A DNA stretch of 64,000 nt from Mastigias papua (lineage: Eukaryota; Cnidaria; Scyphozoa; Rhizostomeae; Mastigiidae). Positions within the stretch are counted from its first letter, which is position 1. Each line of letters opens with the position of its first letter. The stretch is from NCBI GenBank assembly GCA_964019165.1, contig OZ025278.1, positions 3,133,878-3,197,877 on the forward strand, read 5' to 3'. A program made the position numbers and the translations under genes. The notes under the pieces were generated by a model. That model was not told the origin of the DNA. It worked only from the letters and a program-made list of their open reading frames with translations, and did no database searches. Shown here one piece after another: positions 1 through 15,600 of the stretch.

Positions 1-72
1 ATCTCTGAAAATATGTCTTGGCAGAGAACATAGTGCACAACCGTCGACTGCAAGGACTTGACTTTAATTGAT

Positions 73-76
73 GTTA

Positions 77-130
<54 letters not shown>

Positions 131-140
131 CGATCGATTG
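73..140. repeat. (TTGA)n microsatellite
   Basis: About 14 copies of the tetranucleotide ATTG run from 75 to 128, then decay into a few GATC-containing units. It is a simple repeat and no gene overlaps it. Confidence 0.9.
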
Positions 141-596
141 ATAGATCGACAATCCAACATCTATGGAAAAATATAATAATGTCCTTTTATAAGAAAGGTT
201 TTATCCCTATTACGGAAACTTTCTTAGGTTTTCGTGATTTGAGTACTAAAACTTTCTGAGACTTTCTACGCAAGAACTTTTGAGCTTGTGTAAAACTAAA
301 TGGTTAAGCCTCGGTCAAGCGACCAAACATTTTACCCAACACTCACTGAACATTTATGTCCAAATGAGATCGAAGCCTTTTTCACCCGAGGGGGTAACGT
401 TGAATAGCCGGTGGCAATTCAATAATTTAAAGGCTAACTTCAGCTGAATGCCAAAGTAACTAAGCAACAAATGCAGGTATACAATTCAACTTATCAATAC
501 GATTTTCACTATAAACAACACACAATACAAACATATAGTAATATTTGTGGTCAACTACCTCCTTCCCCAACCGAGCACATTACTTTTGTCTACCAA
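141..596. other. Non-genic stretch, nothing recognised
   Basis: AT-rich sequence with stops in all frames. It contains no recognisable coding, RNA or repeat signal beyond the flanking microsatellite. Confidence 0.5.
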
Positions 597-905
597 CAGA
601 AGCAAATTTTGTAATAGCCATTCAAAAGCGACCCTCAACAACCAATCAGAAACCTGAATGGTAAACCCTCCCATTTTTTGGTAGCATTTTTCTAAGGCAA
701 TACGTTATGAATTCCTCGCGGCTCTAAGCGATAGCTTCAGGGAAATTTTCTACAGCGGCTTTCAAATTTCATCATACCTAATTTGTATGTCAAATAGGTC
801 TAGGTACCAAGGGAAAGTGGCTCCCGACCCCAAAAGAACTGTTCATAATTTACCATCAATACCGCAAACTTCCTCAAGGGAGCCCTTTCCAAATAGTATC
901 GTTGA
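597..905 (+). repeat. Left arm of a long inverted repeat
   Basis: This stretch matches the reverse complement of 2175-2565 at roughly 75-80% by eye. Shared words include TTATGAATTCCT near 707 and AAAGAACTGTTCATAATT near 832, reversed in the other copy. A 125-residue open frame at 787-1164 runs out of this arm. Its first 40 or so codons have a counterpart on the minus strand of the right arm, so the similarity reflects the repeat and not a gene. The right arm carries about 100 extra bases (about 2411-2510). Confidence 0.7.
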
Positions 906-1166
906 ATTGAATTTAATTTCTTATTGTAACTGCAACTTTGTCTCTTCCTACCCCAGAAAACTAGGTACTGATTTGCACATTCCCCGTGACAAAAACCAAC
1001 AAGAGAAGGAAGACAAAAACTTAAAATCCTTCTCCAACATAAAGGTGTTTCGTCACGGCAGTACCTTTCACAGCAAACTTATTGCTGAGTGGAACGGAGT
1101 TGTAAAGTTGCCATTCGGTGAATTAGAATTATTCCATTCGGTAAAATTTGCAGTGGCTTCTTGACG

Positions 1167-1517
1167 TACACGCTTTTTTTTTATAAGAAAAACACTTTTT
1201 TTCCTGAGGCTCAAATTTCTCAAATTTTCACGAATTTGAGGCTGAGATTTTCTTATGATTTTCTTAACTTTTGCAGGAATAAACTGGCTGAATCAGGCTA
1301 CTCTGTATTTGTTGGGCCACCATAAGTCTCGATCTTTGTACGAGAGTTTGCAAAAATGAGCCAATATCAATTTCTGGCATGTAAAAAGGATGAACTGTGA
1401 TTTTCTTAGCATTTTCTTGAACTTGAGCCTTGTAATTTTCTTAGAATTGTCTTAAGATTTTGGTCGTTTGAGCCTCATTTTCTTATAAACTGTTTTCTTA
1501 TAAAAAAAACACGTGTA
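1167..1517. mobile_element. TA-flanked TIR miniature element (family 1)
   Basis: The left end reads TACACGC followed by a T run and ATAAGAAAA. The right end, reverse-complemented, reads TACACGTG followed by a T run and ATAAGAAAA. These are terminal inverted repeats of about 24 bp. Both ends abut the dinucleotide TA, the target preferred by Tc1/mariner-like transposases, so a TA duplication is likely. The interior has no ORF but repeats the terminal word TTTTCTTA or close variants several times. The element sits between the arms of the surrounding inverted repeat. Confidence 0.75.
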
Positions 1518-2174
1518 TTCTCATTATCTTCGATGAAACACATTTTTCGTTAAAAGAGTGTGCAGTACTTATTTTATCTACTTTTGCATTAGCAGGTATT
1601 CATCTTTGCAGAACTATTTCACAGAAATTTGCTAATCATTATCTATTTTTCGGAGGTGAGAGAGAAAAATTGAAATTGAAATAAGAAATTAACTTCAAAT
1701 TGAAGAGGCTATATAGCTAATAGATTAACACTGGAGGTAACAATGTCATCTATTTTGTTCACTCAACTGGTGGAGCGTGCTTATCAAGCTACTAGCAGCG
1801 TACCATTTATTTTATTATTTCCTTTCGTTGCTTTATTTGACTAATACAGTTTAGAAGTTTTAGTAGTTATAGAAATTTTTTTTCACATTAGCTGTCAAGA
1901 ATTTTTGGTCATGTGTATGTATTGATTCTATAGATTTAGAAGTATTTGGTACACTCAAAAGCTGTCCAATGTTTACCTTGTCTGTTTTCTACTACAAAAA
2001 CTCAACATCTAATTTGACATGAACTTTACTTATCTGGTCATGCATATGTTGAATTGTAAGCAATATATTTTGTTGGAGCCAGAATACTTAGTGCCCTTTC
2101 TTGCTGTATTTGGTTACCGTGTAGCCAAAGTAAGTTGTAGTTTTAAAATTCTTATGAGATATGAAAGGAAAAAA

Positions 2175-2565
2175 GAGGCTATTAAGAAAGGGTTCCCTTG
2201 AGGAATTTTGCAGCATTGATGGTGAATTATGAACAGTTCTTTTGAGATTGGGAGTCACTTTCCTTGGGTATCTAGACCCATTTGACATACACTTTAGGAA
2301 GAATGAAATTTGAATGTCGCTGCAGAGAAATTCCATGCAGATATCGCTTAGGGCCGCAAGGAATTCATAACTTATCTCCTTAGCAAAATGCAACTAAAAA
2401 CTGGGAGAGTTTCGAACAAGTATGTATTGATGACGGCCTTTTTTTACGACTATGTTTTCCCCATTGCTAGGAGGGGGTGGTAGGCAAAATGTAAACAAAG
2501 TGACGTCACCATCCGGGCTTCTGATTAGTTGTTGAGAATGCCTTTTGATTGGCTAATTGCAAAAT
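2175..2565 (-). repeat. Right arm of a long inverted repeat
   Basis: Reverse-complement partner of 597-905. The outer part (about 2511-2565) and the inner part (about 2175-2411) both align to the left arm; the segment between them, which contains the palindrome TGACGTCA, is missing from the left arm. The pair encloses about 1.3 kb and could be two copies of one element in opposite orientation or one foldback element. It ends a few hundred bases upstream of the alpha-tubulin start. Confidence 0.65.
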
Positions 2566-2772
2566 TTGCCTCTGTTTTATCCACCAGCACAGCCACTAAT
2601 AAATTTGTAAATAGTTCACCAGTTCTCATTATTGATTTCCATCGACACAGAGTTCTAAAATCTATCTTATTTACCCAATGGGGTTTATCGATTTCGAATC
2701 ACATAGCTCATTATCCAATAGCAGATGCAGGTTCAATCCATAGATAAAGTAACGTGACTGACAGTAGCCAAT
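2501..2772 (+). promoter_or_regulatory. Putative alpha-tubulin promoter motifs
   Basis: A perfect CRE-type palindrome TGACGTCA lies at 2501-2508. A CCAAT box lies at 2768-2772, about 150 bp before the ATG, and further CCAAT-like words in both orientations occur near 2545 and 2714. No clear TATA box was seen. CRE and CCAAT elements are common in animal promoters; assigning them to alpha-tubulin is inference from position only. Confidence 0.3.
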
Positions 2773-2920
2773 GACAATGCAGAGCTGACGACAGATGGAA
2801 CTAAATTCCGTTTGCAGTTAGTTCTCGGTGTAGTCTCTGCTCCGTACCGTTGCAAAACAGAGCGGGAGAAAATTTCTTAGTAGTTCTAACTCTTCTTGAA
2901 GAAAGAATACGTTAATCAAC

Positions 2921-6552
<3,632 letters not shown>

Positions 6553-6701
6553 AGAAGAGGTTGCTAACTGTTAAAGGACACTATCTTTTAGTAGGCATTA
6601 TCTATTTGTTTGTTTATGTCGTCATGTATTTATCATGAGATAAGTGTTCAAATGGAATAGATGGTGTCTTGTATGGCCATTATTCTTATGTGGTTAAACG
6701 C

Positions 6702-6966
6702 CACGGTTCTCAGGAGCCTGGAGAGGCAAGAAAGCCTGGAAGTGATAAGGAACTAAAATTACAGTAAAGGAAGTCTTTGAAAAACTAAAAAGTCATTAAC
6801 GTTGTCTTCGCTCTCATTGATTATGTCATGGTATATATCTAAAAACATTGTCTTTGTCCGTTGAAACACTTGGAAAAATGCGAAAAAGCTAGTGTATTTT
6901 TATAAAATTGGTTTGAAAAGCCTGGAAAAGTCAGGGGGATTTTTGAAGCTAGTCCTGGGAACCCTG
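6702..6966. mobile_element. hAT-like MITE, CAGGGTTCTCAGGA-type ends
   Basis: The left end CACGGTTCTCAGGA and the right end (reverse complement CAGGGTTCCCAGGA) form an imperfect inverted repeat around 265 bp of non-coding sequence. A related copy lies at 11928-12186. Any 8-bp target duplication is too decayed to call (TTAAACGC versus AAAGCATT). Assignment to hAT rests on the CAGGG-type ends and size. Confidence 0.55.
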
Positions 6967-9686
6967 AAAGCATTGAAAGGTTGTTTATCATTTGTATCTA
7001 GGGACCTATACTACGCCTCGACTTGGTGCATCATGCAAATTGCTAGGAATATCGTTAACGTTGTGTCATGAGCCCATTTTGAAGTATCTGTTCTCTTGAT
7101 AGGATTGATTCCAGTTTAATGAGAGTGTACACTTTACTTAGTTATTTTGGTGATAATAATATCACATGGCTCTTGCAAGGAGGTTTTGAGAAGAGCCATG
7201 GCATTATTATGTAAAAGGTATCACATAGATGCGATCCAGCTTTACTATGTTCGAACATTATTTCCTGTAATCAACAGTATGTGTGGCTAGAGGTAGGTAT
7301 TGGTGATAAGAGCACTAGGCGTGAAAACTCTATGCTGTATTCTTGAATATGAATATGGACATCCGTTAATGGAACGGGCGAATAAGGAGTTGCAACCAAG
7401 AGTTAAATATAATTTACTGCGTATAGAAGCGCTTTACAGGTAATATAATTAAGTTAGAAGCCATATTCGTCCAATGCATATAAATTAGAAGGTTCCAAGC
7501 ATGATATCATTCTGCTTTCTTAAGCCTATTCTCTTTAAAATCTATTGGGACACTATGGAAGACTTCAGTGATTTCAGCCACCTTCTGGGAACATGAAAAA
7601 ATGGTTCTGGTTCCTGGCTATCGCGAAGCTCAACCATGATTGCTGGAAACAAAACACATTTTAGCCAAGCGATCCTTATCTTCAAGACAGTCAGGATCGT
7701 TTGTATATGTTTAAATATGGTAGCTGGGATCGCTGCAATCTCGCACAGTTATCTAAAAGATCATAGCGATTATACTGAAGCCAGCTTCTAGAAAGGAGAG
7801 TCTAGCTTTGCAGCTACCTTGCATTGCATCCTCGGCAGGAAAAACAGAATTCAAAATGAACAACAGCCCGTCATTTGCATGCCACAGCAAGTCCTGTATT
7901 ATGTCGAACTAATTGAGCGAATTGTCACGGCCTGATTAGCACCTGACGGCAAATGAACAAGTCGGTGGCTCCAGTAATCACGTGCTTATGATTACTGTCA
8001 CGCATGAGTGGATGTTATAATCAATTGTAAATGTCAGTTGATCCATGATCTTCTGCAGTGATTTACACTAATTTGCTGTAGTTAACACTTGCAGTTTTAT
8101 TGTGTAGCTTCTACGCAACGTAACTCAGGGTCTTAATAGACACATTGCATAAGTATGATGCCCGCATGGGCACGCTGATGGACGCTAAGGTGAATCCGAG
8201 CGTACGGGTCTTAAAGCAGGCAAATAACAGGCTGGCCTACTTGTCAACATCTCCTCTGCTTACTCAGTAACCAACCTTGGAGCGGCAAACCTTGCGTTGT
8301 GGGATGTCTTTTCAAAAAAAGCAACCGTTTGTGCTCTCCACTACATCAATACCACTCCTGTAGCAAAAGTGTTCTAGAGTGTAGAGGTCTTCTCTACTTC
8401 TGGACCATGCACTACAAAAGAAGTGGAACATCCATTAGAACACTGAAAGCATACCATTAATATACCATATCATCAGGGTCTATGTGCTTTCAGTGCCCTA
8501 AAAATGTCCCGCTTTTTCGTGCAATAGTAAAGGAAATTCTTATAGGTAAGATAATTATGGCAGTTAAAAATTCCCAAACTCATTGGAAGTTATGGAAAAG
8601 ATGACTCGCTGGAAACATCCTGGTTTTATTTATTGTGTGTTGGGTTCTCCTTTCTGCTGAATAACTCTTGTTTTGATTTTCTTTTACATATTTGTTTCGT
8701 AAATGACTTTTTAAATTAATATTCAGAAGTAACACTCTGTCTTTCTCCTTACAATAATGATTGCTTCACACCTTTAAATCTAGCGCACACAGGCAGCATG
8801 TCTGTCTTAAATATAAAAGTTTCTGTGCTTGAAAAACTGTTGCGCGTGTGAATTGCTCATAGACAGATATATTTTGCTTCAAAGATTTTCGGCGAGATTA
8901 AGCTTGCTAATTCTGGAATACTGTTTGAAATACACATTTTGCACATGTGCGTGTCCTCCTATTCAAACTATTGTGTGCATGAAACACAAAAGTTTTCCTT
9001 GTACACTAAGTCAGTCACTATGAAAAATTGTTCTCCCGAATATGTAGGTGATGCAGTTTTAGAATACTCTGCTATCTTCACTCTCTGAGGCTCCACGATC
9101 ATTTCTTGGGCAAAACTGAATACGCATATGCTGTGCGTGCATGTGGTAGTTAAGTCACCTAAGCAAATTTTAGCGAGTGACTGATTCTTTCCTTACAATC
9201 TCGAGGTACAACCCTGTAAATGCTAGATATTCGTTTAGTTTTAAATATCATACGTAACATCAGTTTGATTTCCGTATCTTCGTAGCTTGATCTACATCTA
9301 CCTACTTTATTATACGACAAGTTTAGAAACCGAAACATTGACTCGTGCACACTTTGCTGAGTATCGCAATCAAGCATTCAGTGTTTTTCGCTTAGTTCAT
9401 TGATTACCTTCCTTGCGTGCGCACGTGTCTGCGTTCTCACTGGCAACCACTTCGCCGCGCGCTTTGTGATCGTAACTTACATCATTACATCATCAAAAAT
9501 ATATTGTGAAGCTTCGAATTTCAGCCAATGATCTATAATGCATACGACTTGGCCTAAAACATTAGCGTTATGCCGATATGGGGATCTTCGGATCGACATA
9601 GATTCGCCGTGATGATAGTGCAGCTTAAAAATGGTGTAGTGAGATAATTGCCAACAGTTCTCATCTCCTGGAAGGATGTGGCAGTA
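6967..9686. other. Intergenic region between alpha-tubulin and the MANEC-like gene
   Basis: About 2.7 kb without a supportable gene. Two inverted-repeat structures stand out. A stem-loop lies at 7153-7210, in which ATGGCTCTT pairs with AAGAGCCAT and is flanked by ATAATAAT/ATTATTAT. A longer imperfect palindrome lies at 8406-8527. The short open frames here have no recognisable features. Confidence 0.6.
8406..8527. repeat. Imperfect palindrome, about 50-bp arms
   Basis: The words CACTACAAAAGAAGTGGAAC and AACACTGAAAGCATA on the left arm recur, reverse-complemented with mismatches, on the right arm (as TATGTGCTTTCAGTG and GTCCCGCTTTTTCGTGCAA). The loop is about 25 nt. It may be a foldback-type MITE. 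Confidence 0.5.
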
Positions 9687-12600
9687 ATGAGACTACTTCG
9701 CTGGTTTGCCATTACTGCAGCTCTAGGATTTGCTTGCTCGTTAGTCTCCGGTCAATTCTTCTACCAAACGAATTTCAGAGGTAACAGCAGCTTTTTTTTG
9801 CATAATTTTACTTTTAAAATAAAAATGCAGCAACTTAAACTTGCATATATTTTAAGATACTGTTAGATCTACGTAGTAAGCGACAAAGCTGGAGAATGCC
9901 TATTTTTCATTATTTCTAGATTGGGATTTTTAATAGTAAGCATCCTACACATTGCACATTAACACTCATGCTATTAACAACTTTATCTGAGACATGACAA
10001 AATCTAGGGGCCTAACATGAATCTACAGATGATTATGTAGAAAGCCATATAAATTAGTCGATCTAGAATCCATATATCAGTTGTTTACATGTGGAATACA
10101 ATTCTTCCAGGAATGTCATTATACATGTTGAAATAACTGGCAACTATTTCATGTTTTGATGACTACTTTGTAAGTTATTTTACTCCCTGTAAGCTCATAA
10201 CTTCAACAGTAACGTTCCCATCCTTGATCATGAAGATCTAGTCTCCAACATTCTTCTTCAAAGCAGTAGATTGGCATTAATGTGCATTACTTATCACGTT
10301 ATGCTTTACAATAGGCCTGCTACGACGTGAACTGAGGGTTCGAAGCCCTTCATCTCTGAGATCAAGCTCAAGCAGCGAGGGCTCTTGTGGAGAAAGTGAA
10401 ATACAGCAAAATGTGACACTGAAGGGTGGTATACACGCGGGGTACTTTCGCAAATTGGCTCAGTACGTGGCTATGAAATTGTGCGTGGAACTTTGTTGTG
10501 AAGAGAAGGGCTGTGACGTTGCTTTCATGACGGGAAGGAATTGCTATGGTGTACAATGCTTTAGTGAAGAACAGTGCCAGTCCATACCAGCAAAAAGGCT
10601 CCCATCAGAGCAGATCTTCATTTCCCATGTCACATTTAAAGGGGAAGGAAGTAAGTAAACTATGTTTATCAAAACAAAATATTTCCACCTGCCGGAGCCA
10701 AAAATACAAAATATTTACAACTGCGCACTTTTATAAGCAGAATGGATTTAGTCTTTTCTTTAACGTACACGACTGGCGTGGCAGATATCAAGTTTTCTAA
10801 AAAGCAAAGTCAGGATGTTATCCAGACACTGATATATCTTCAATATATCTTTTTATCATCATTATTATTATTAATTCTTTAGTTTAGTTTAATATGGGCT
10901 ATTTACAATAGCTAAAAGTGTATATACAATATAAAAAAGGTAACACTAATTCTAATCATAAGCACATGTATTAATCTCTTTTGGCTTGGATGGCCTACTT
11001 CCAATAAACAAACATGCTTTATTTACTAATCCACACCTTCCCCGATTGCAGATCCACAATTTGAATTTCCAACTCCACAAAATGAGTCATAACCAGGGTA
11101 TTGACTTTTGATGTAGACAGATTCCACAAAACTTAATCGTAAGGCTGATCGTCCTTGCTCAATAATCCAAAAATTATCCTCTTGATGTGTTTTGGCGTTT
11201 TCTGGGTTTTGGATAAGATGTTGCGTCTGTTTGACATTCCAGAATACGTCAAAATATACAAAGGTGTTAATTGTTGGATTAAAGAGCAAACAAGATCCTA
11301 TTTCGTGTAAGAATCCTTTTGATATCTGTCTTCAGTAAGACTCAAGCCGGCTTTTATGTAGGGAAGAAGTGTTCATTAACTTGACCGTGGGTTGAATGGT
11401 CCTCTATTGGCCAATCTAAGTAGCCAATTAGAAGTAATATTCCCCTTGTCACATGAATTTAGATCCGCATTTGATTACATACACCCGCTCATCTTTTGGT
11501 CATTGTCTGAAATTCCATGACCTGATGAGTATCGGACAAAAATTACTTTCAGTATGCTCTAAAGTGTTTCCATTTTTTCGTCTATTATTGCAGAGTCAAC
11601 AGACTAATTGTGTATAGTGATAGGGAAAAATTGTACCCCTTTCGCATTCAGCTCTACATACTGAGTCTTACCGTGCACAGGACTCTGGTGGCCAGCACCG
11701 CTTCTATCGCCATCATACTTAGTGATTTATCCCAGTTAAGGATACAGACAGTTCACCATTAATCGTTGTTTTAAAGAAACGCTCTGTAGTTTAAGACGAA
11801 ATTTCATTTAAAACATCAAATGTACATTAAGCAATCACAAAAAAGATAGAAACATCATCAGTGATTGTCCCGAATACTTAAAGGAAACAGACATCATATC
11901 TCATCTCTTTGTGTTTACTTGATAATTCAGGATTCTCAGGAGTCTAAAAAACGTTGAAAATCCGGAAAAGTCTGGTATTTTAATTTGAGATCAGGGAAAC
12001 CTGGAAAATTCAGTAAATTTTTCTGATCAGAAGATTGTTTCACATTCATTAGTTTGCGCGTTTATTGTCAGTTACATATGCTAAATTATTTGCTTGGTTG
12101 GTTGATACTGCTAGGAAAGACGTGAACAAGTCAAAGAGCTTTTTAACATTTGATCTGCAGAACCTGAAAATGTCCTGAGAGCCCTGTAATTACATCTTCT
12201 CATGTTTTCCAGGTCATAAGTTGAACGAACCGAAGAACCTCAAGTGCTCGGCGACTAGAATGAAAGTCGGGGTAACTCTTCGTGGGGGCCTAAAAGCAGG
12301 CAACTTCACTGACGTCGGAAAGGTTGACAATATGGTAATTTGTACAAAGCTCTGTTGTGTTGCTGAGAAGTGCGACTTAGCAATGATGATCAACCAAAGT
12401 TGTTTTCTCGTGTCCTGCTACACGATGCAACTATGTCAAGTTGTCAAAGCGATAAGCAACAAGTTCCAGCCAAGTGTAGCTTACGTCATGAGAAGGACTG
12501 GTGAGCTTCAAGAAGAGACAGGTATAAGATGTTACTAAAATGGTTGCTATGATATTCAAATCCACAATATTGTCACAAAAATAAAATATTATTTATATTA

Positions 12601-15600
12601 CTTGAGAATTGTGTATGAACTTGGCAGTTACATACAAAAAAGGCAAATTCCTTTATGGGACTCAATCATGAAGTTGGAATCTACCAATGGGACTTTCCGC
12701 TTTCTATTTTGCTTATATAATCCCTAGGGTAAATGAATGAAATCATGTTTCTCCCAAAGGATTGAATAACTCATCAACAGAAGATGCAATCAAGTAATGA
12801 GACAATTGAAGAAGCATACGTTGCATGCTAAATTTGATTGAATTGTTAGAAGAACGAAGAAATCTTGAATTTCAAACCTCTGAAAATAAGCAAATATGGC
12901 TCACAAGATTTAAATGAAAAGAGCATTTCCAATTCCTTGTAATAATACAGGAAGTATCAACTTATTGCCAGACATAAACAGGTGAACACAAAGTTTACTT
13001 TGATTAAATATTATCATCCCTAGCAACCAAGCTGGAAGCACTTCACACATTGGACTCAAAACTGATGTGTAAAAATAGCCAGATATTCTACAATTCGACA
13101 CTCCGAGGAGGCTACAAAGCTGGAAATTTCACTGATCTTGGCAAAGTTCCTAACATGTCTGCCTGTGTACGCCTGTGCTGCGGAGATAAAAACTGTGATG
13201 CAGCATTCATGCTAGAGAAGAACTGCTATGCAGTAGCCTGCCTGCAAGAAGATTTGTGTACACCTGTCCATGCCAAGAAATCTGGAGCATTGATTTCGCT
13301 GAATCCTAGGATATCTTACATTACAAGTAGAACCGAAGAAGGTAACGAACAGCTTGATTATTAGCATCGCTGGAAGTAATCGTCTCAATACTTGTCTGTA
13401 ATCATTCGTTTGCAAATATGATCAGATAGCTAAATCACTACACAAAAAGATTTCTAAAGTGCTGGTCGAGTTATCACCATGCCAAAGCTTTTTTACTTTG
13501 TATTCACCTTTTACTTTGCATAAAACAAAAGACGAACACGCAGAAAGACTTGTCGCAACCCATATTCAAGTGCAGTACGTCCAACGAGAATTTTTAGCAA
13601 TGCTCTATACTTCGTAAATTCATCTGTTTTTATCCGAACTCTCAATTTCACCGTATTGTTTCTTTTATTTTCCCATTCTTTCCTATCGATACCATTTTTG
13701 CAATGCTTAAGGCTATGATGATCCCAAATCTTTCTGACTACCTCAGGGACTCACATAGCAAATTTTAAGTTAGCCTTCTGGAGCACGCTTTTAAGGCAGA
13801 ACAACACCACATGCCTTCTATCCTATTTGCTAGCTCTTTGGCTCTTACTCTCTTCATTATTTTTCACTTTGTTTTAAGTGGCTCTACTTTCATCGATGCC
13901 TGCCTGTAATTAACGTCTTGAGGCGATTTAGCTACATTCCATAACCATAATTCTCTTTGCTTTTAGTTACGTCTAAGAAAATTCTATCGCCAGATGGAAC
14001 ATGTCATTCCGGAGTTATATCTTATGATGTAACCCTCAAAGGTGGGATGAGTGCTGGAAACTTCACTCCTCACGGCAAAGTCGGTAGCATGGAGACGTGC
14101 ATTGAGAAATGCTGCATTCAGAAGAATTGCAATGCCGCCATGATGCTCAAGGATGCGTGCTTCACGGTCACGTGCCATAAAGATGAGCTGTGCGAGAAAA
14201 AACCAATTCCGACATCATCTAGTTTCAACCCAAAAATTGCATTTGTATACCGAGATAAGAAGCAAAAGAAAAAGGGTGGGTTTTGCAAAATCTTTCGTAT
14301 TTCATAAAAATTACAGTGTTACAAATTTGAAACTTTTCTTGCTTCATGCATAACAGGAAAAATGTAGAACTAGAAAGCAATGAGAAATATCTAGAAGGAG
14401 CTTTGTCGGAAAGATCTTTATTTACATTGTAAAGGTACTGAATTTGGGATCTCTTTTTATTCTTGGTCGTACAGTTCATCCCAGAGACTATGACCTTAGG
14501 GTCAGACATAAGAAATTATTGAAATATCTAGAAAGAAGAGGATTCAAAATAAGCTAGCTGGAGAATTATATTTTCTCCAAAATTTGTTGTCTTATCTCTA
14601 ATTTTGGAGCTATGGCCAAACGATTAGATTTTCTCTCAACTTTTCACTATACAGAAATCAAGTAAAAAATCTAGTCATTTGGTTGCCCTGTTTACAGCTG
14701 TATAGCATACACTTTCCGTGTATAGTGTTTTTGATCTTGGACAAGAAAATCCAATAGATTTTGAAGTTGTATAGCGTTGTAATGCGGTTTTGCCGGTTTC
14801 TCGACTTTTCTATAGCCTGCAGATGCCTACTTCATCACTTTTCTGAGATTTATTCAGTGATTGTTGATATTTCTATAAATGCGAGGTTCCAAGTTAGAAA
14901 GTCAAAGAGTTGTAGAGTGAGATGTATAGCAGTTTAGCCACAATATTATATACCACCAGATTTTTGGAATACAAATGTACAGCAAAAGTCGAGAGAAAAG
15001 CCTAGTGGTTTGGCCATAGCTTAAGCTGTAGGATTTTCGCTCCGTTCCAAGTTGCCTTAGGAAATAGCTATTTGAATAGTCTTTTGGTACTACAGAGCTT
15101 CCCCATAGCTCGAAAAATCGGGAAGATTCTTTTAAGACGAAATCTATAGCCAGATGCAGGTACACGTGATATGAAGAATAATGCGTCTTTTTAGCCCTAT
15201 GGTTGGCCAATTAGCATATGAATTTCCATGCAACAAGAATGTAGGTGAATGAGTATGTTCTATCAGTTCTCTTATTTTTTTGGCAAATTGAGCCTCATTG
15301 TTGTTATAAAGCATGTTTTTTATAAAAAGCCAGTAAGACTAACAAGCGCTTTTGGCCATGGAAAGTAGACAAGAGGCTTGAAAATGCGCGTTCACAATTT
15401 GCCCTGGTTAGTCGATCTGTTATTCTCAAGTAAATACGTTATTTTTTTAGCTTCAAAACACAACATACAAGGAAGCACACAAAAGGCAAAGCCCACTTTG
15501 ACACATGGTGCTGCTAGATATAAAACCAAACCTGTGCCTTTTCGAAATTCTATATCCATGGCTCATTCTACTGCGAAGCTTATGAAAGCTAATCGAACTG

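Noticed and set aside
787..1164. 125-codon gene on the plus strand
   Set aside because: The first part is inside an inverted repeat with a counterpart on the other strand at 2175-2393, and the rest runs up to the MITE at 1167. No domain was recognised.
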